A stretch of 8,205 bases of DNA from positions 1-8,205 of the forward strand of contig JANQJX010000114.1 of assembly GCA_028281425.1 (NCBI GenBank). The letters are read 5' to 3'. This DNA is from Simkania sp. Lineage in GTDB: Bacteria; Chlamydiota; Chlamydiia; Chlamydiales; Simkaniaceae. The notes under the pieces are model-generated. The model had not been told where the DNA came from, made no database searches, and was given only the letters and a program-made list of their open reading frames with translations. Made by a program: the position numbers and the translations under genes. Each line of letters begins with the position of its first letter. Positions within the stretch are counted from its first letter, which is position 1. Positions 7,046 to 8,205 of this stretch are shown one piece after another.

Positions 7046-7213
7046 AGGGCCTGCCTTGAACTGAAAAATTGTTCGGATCGATTGAGATTTTTTTCGAGAA
7101 TTGTGAAAGGTGCAAATTCACATACTCTTGAGAGCAAAAGGAGATGCGACTTATCTAAAGCCTAAGGAGAAAAGATCATCTAGACGATAATTCTCCAGTT
7201 CAAGGCAGGCCCT
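7046..7213. mobile_element. 168-bp element with perfect 18-bp terminal inverted repeats (MITE-like)
   Basis: AGGGCCTGCCTTGAACTG at 7046-7063 is exactly the reverse complement of 7196-7213, with 132 bases between. A perfect 18-base match with this GC content is not expected by chance in the window. The inside is not symmetrical beyond a few more bases. Both ends are flanked by CC, which would be a two-base target duplication if it is real. No transposase is present. Alternatives are two opposed copies of a dispersed repeat, or one copy plus a fragment. Confidence 0.55.
7162..7213 (-). repeat. dispersed repeat, copy 2
   Basis: This is the minus-strand partner of 4181-4232, with six differences in 52 bases. 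It includes the right arm of the inverted-repeat element. Its frame reads CLELENYRLDDLFSLGFR and then stops (TAA), but the next frame continues as ALDKSHLLLLSRVCEF, which resembles the continuation of copy 1. The spacing between the two shared segments differs by four bases, which explains the change of frame. Confidence 0.8.
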
Positions 7214-7239
7214 CCAAGGGATGCTCTCTTTTGAATCCT

Positions 7240-7281
7240 ATGGCAAAGGGCACAATGCCATTTGTGTAAACTCTTGAGTTT
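7240..7281. terminator. two short inverted repeats after the SirB1/TPR gene
   Basis: ATGGCA at 7240-7245 pairs with TGCCAT at 7256-7261. AAACTC at 7268-7273 pairs with GAGTTT at 7276-7281 around two bases. They lie 24-65 bases past the minus-strand stop at 7305-7307, where a terminator would be expected. Neither has a strong run of T on the minus strand, so the role is a guess. Confidence 0.3.
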
Positions 7282-7304
7282 TATTGAAAAATGCGAAATA
7301 GGGG

Positions 7305-8205
7305 TTAAGCGGATTGATGAAATAAAGAAGAATGGATTTGATCTTCTGGATCCCAACAAAAGCGACGTAAGTGCTTTTTAAGTTTTTGAAGGGCTTTGGG
7401 CTTGTGGTGATATTTTTTTGTAATTTCTTCAGCTCTTTTTAAGTGTTTCCAAGCTTTTTTATAGAGAATACGTTGACAACAAACGACAGAGAGATAGTAT
7501 TCAACAATTGGATTATTAGGTTCAATTTTATGGTAAAGCTCAAGGGTTTTTAAAGCTTGACTTGTTTGGTTGAGTTGCAAGTGGGTGATGGCAAGTTGAA
7601 AAAGACCCTCTAAAAAATGGGGGTATTTTTCTAGGGTTTTGAGAAGTTTTTCTTGCTTTTGAACAATGGATTGTCTTGTTTCATCAACGGGAAGAAAAAG
7701 GGCTTGAATTCCTTCTGCATTGATTTTTTCTAGAAGGTAGTCTTTGGGTGTTGTCTCCCGAAAAATCATACATTGAAGGGGGGTATTTTGGATTTCTTTG
7801 AGTTTGATTTTCCCTTTTTCTTTTTCTCCAATAAAGAGGTAGTTATATCCCAAAAGCATTTCAATCAAAGGATCTTTTTCGAGATATAAAAGAGCTTTTT
7901 CATAAAGTTTTATCGTCGATTTAAAATCTTTTTTTTTCCAAAAAAGAGAGGCTTGGTTCATATAAGCAAGTCCAATAACTTCTTTGATTGTCCTTTTTTG
8001 AAGCTTATAGGTATTGATCCCCAGATAAATTTCTGAAGGGAAATGAACTCCTCTTGCTGTTGTTTCGATATTGATTTCTTGATTTTTTGTTTTGTAACTC
8101 AAATAGATATGACCAGGGGGAGTGATGATTTCTAATGGAAGATCAAGTCGTTGTGCGATTGCAAGATAGAGAATAGAAACACCAAGGCAAACACCAAGTC
8201 GACTA
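7305..8205 (-). CDS. SirB1-family transglutaminase-like protein with TPR repeats, 5' end outside the window
   Basis: The frame is open from the right edge to TAA at 7305-7307, giving 299 visible C-terminal residues. A TTG at 8102 could pass for a start but is simply Leu inside the fold. The frame before it encodes RLGVCLGVSILYLAIAQRLD and EIITPPGHIYL, the typical SirB1/transglutaminase-like core (Transglut_core2). The likely nucleophile is the Cys at 8187-8189, the His is at 8109-8111, and NIETT puts Glu (8064-8066) where an acidic third residue is expected. Behind it are helix pairs of TPR type (about 7850-7960 and 7400-7640), with signatures such as AYMNQASLFWKKKDFKSTIKL and LFQLAITHLQLNQTSQALKTL. 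SirB1 proteins are widespread and their substrates are poorly known. The C-terminus is basic (KPKALQKLKKHLRRF). Upstream signals cannot be seen. Confidence 0.85.
   Translation of the reverse strand, partial: SRLGVCLGVSILYLAIAQRLDLPLEIITPPGHIYLSYKTKNQEINIETTARGVHFPSEIYLGINTYKLQKRTIKEVIGLAYMNQASLFWKKKDFKSTIKLYEKALLYLEKDPLIEMLLGYNYLFIGEKEKGKIKLKEIQNTPLQCMIFRETTPKDYLLEKINAEGIQALFLPVDETRQSIVQKQEKLLKTLEKYPHFLEGLFQLAITHLQLNQTSQALKTLELYHKIEPNNPIVEYYLSVVCCQRILYKKAWKHLKRAEEITKKYHHKPKALQKLKKHLRRFCWDPEDQIHSSLFHQSA

Larger units (their letters stand above)
6882..7304. other. 423-bp intergenic stretch made of repeat remnants
   Basis: No convincing gene lies here. The minus strand is open from about 7158 down to 6952, giving the sequence from SHLLLLSRVCEF to FHFGTPTQAHPLFALEFFK. 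It has no good start or ribosome binding site and runs through both arms of an inverted repeat. The stretch also holds a GC-rich hairpin (7025-7037), the repeat copy at 7162-7213 and two short inverted repeats (7240-7261 and 7268-7281). It looks like decayed mobile or repeated DNA between two minus-strand genes. Confidence 0.6.

Noticed and set aside
6952..7137. Minus-strand open frame of 61 codons starting at TTG
   Set aside because: It has no ribosome binding site and crosses an inverted repeat. It is better read as part of a decayed repeat.
7292..7310. GCGAAATAGGGGTTAAGC as a possible partner of the GC hairpin at 7025-7044, making a longer element
   Set aside because: Only an interrupted match exists with the reverse complement of 7029-7044, and it runs into the stop of the SirB1/TPR gene.
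8100..8102. TTG as the start of a complete 265-residue TPR gene
   Set aside because: The frame stays open to the window edge and encodes the conserved SirB1 Cys and His segments upstream, so the gene is cut by the window and the TTG is an internal Leu.

Overview
The window is AT-rich bacterial DNA. I infer, without a database search, a Chlamydiae-type intracellular bacterium, most likely an environmental chlamydia (Parachlamydia/Simkania/Rhabdochlamydia-like). Reasons: a host-interaction-type cysteine protease candidate, a small protein with Inc-like paired hydrophobic segments, a degenerate Clp-type AAA+ protein with an ankyrin-like N-terminus, and a SirB1/TPR protein. Only the transhydrogenase (sthA) is identified with near certainty.

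Layout, left to right. Positions 3-98 (+) may be the 3' end of a gene entering from the left. Positions 185-2017 (-) encode a 610-residue protein with no obvious housekeeping identity but with a Cys ... Asp-x-His layout like papain-fold (herpesvirus tegument-type) deubiquitinating proteases. A 272-bp divergent spacer with a long imperfect inverted repeat separates it from a two-gene plus-strand unit. That unit is sthA (2290-3690, soluble NAD(P)+ transhydrogenase) and, overlapping its stop by one base, a small multi-pass membrane protein (3690-4172). Converging on it is an 834-residue Clp/Hsp100-like protein (4377-6881, -). It has an ankyrin-like N-terminus, a first AAA+ domain whose Walker motifs are gone, and an intact second AAA+ domain. 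At the right edge is a minus-strand SirB1-type transglutaminase-like/TPR protein (7305-8205) whose 5' end lies outside the window.

The gaps at 4173-4376 and 6882-7304 hold no convincing gene. They hold two diverged copies, in opposite orientation, of one repeat. The right copy forms one end of a 168-bp element with perfect 18-bp inverted ends. Translated similarity that continues past the conserved core through a frameshift suggests that both are relics of a dispersed gene or mobile repeat.

The genes do not form an obvious pathway. sthA balances NADH and NADPH and is translationally linked to the membrane protein. The Clp-like ATPase and the protease-like protein look like accessory or host-adapted proteins. 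No tRNA, rRNA, CRISPR array, intact insertion sequence or origin was seen.
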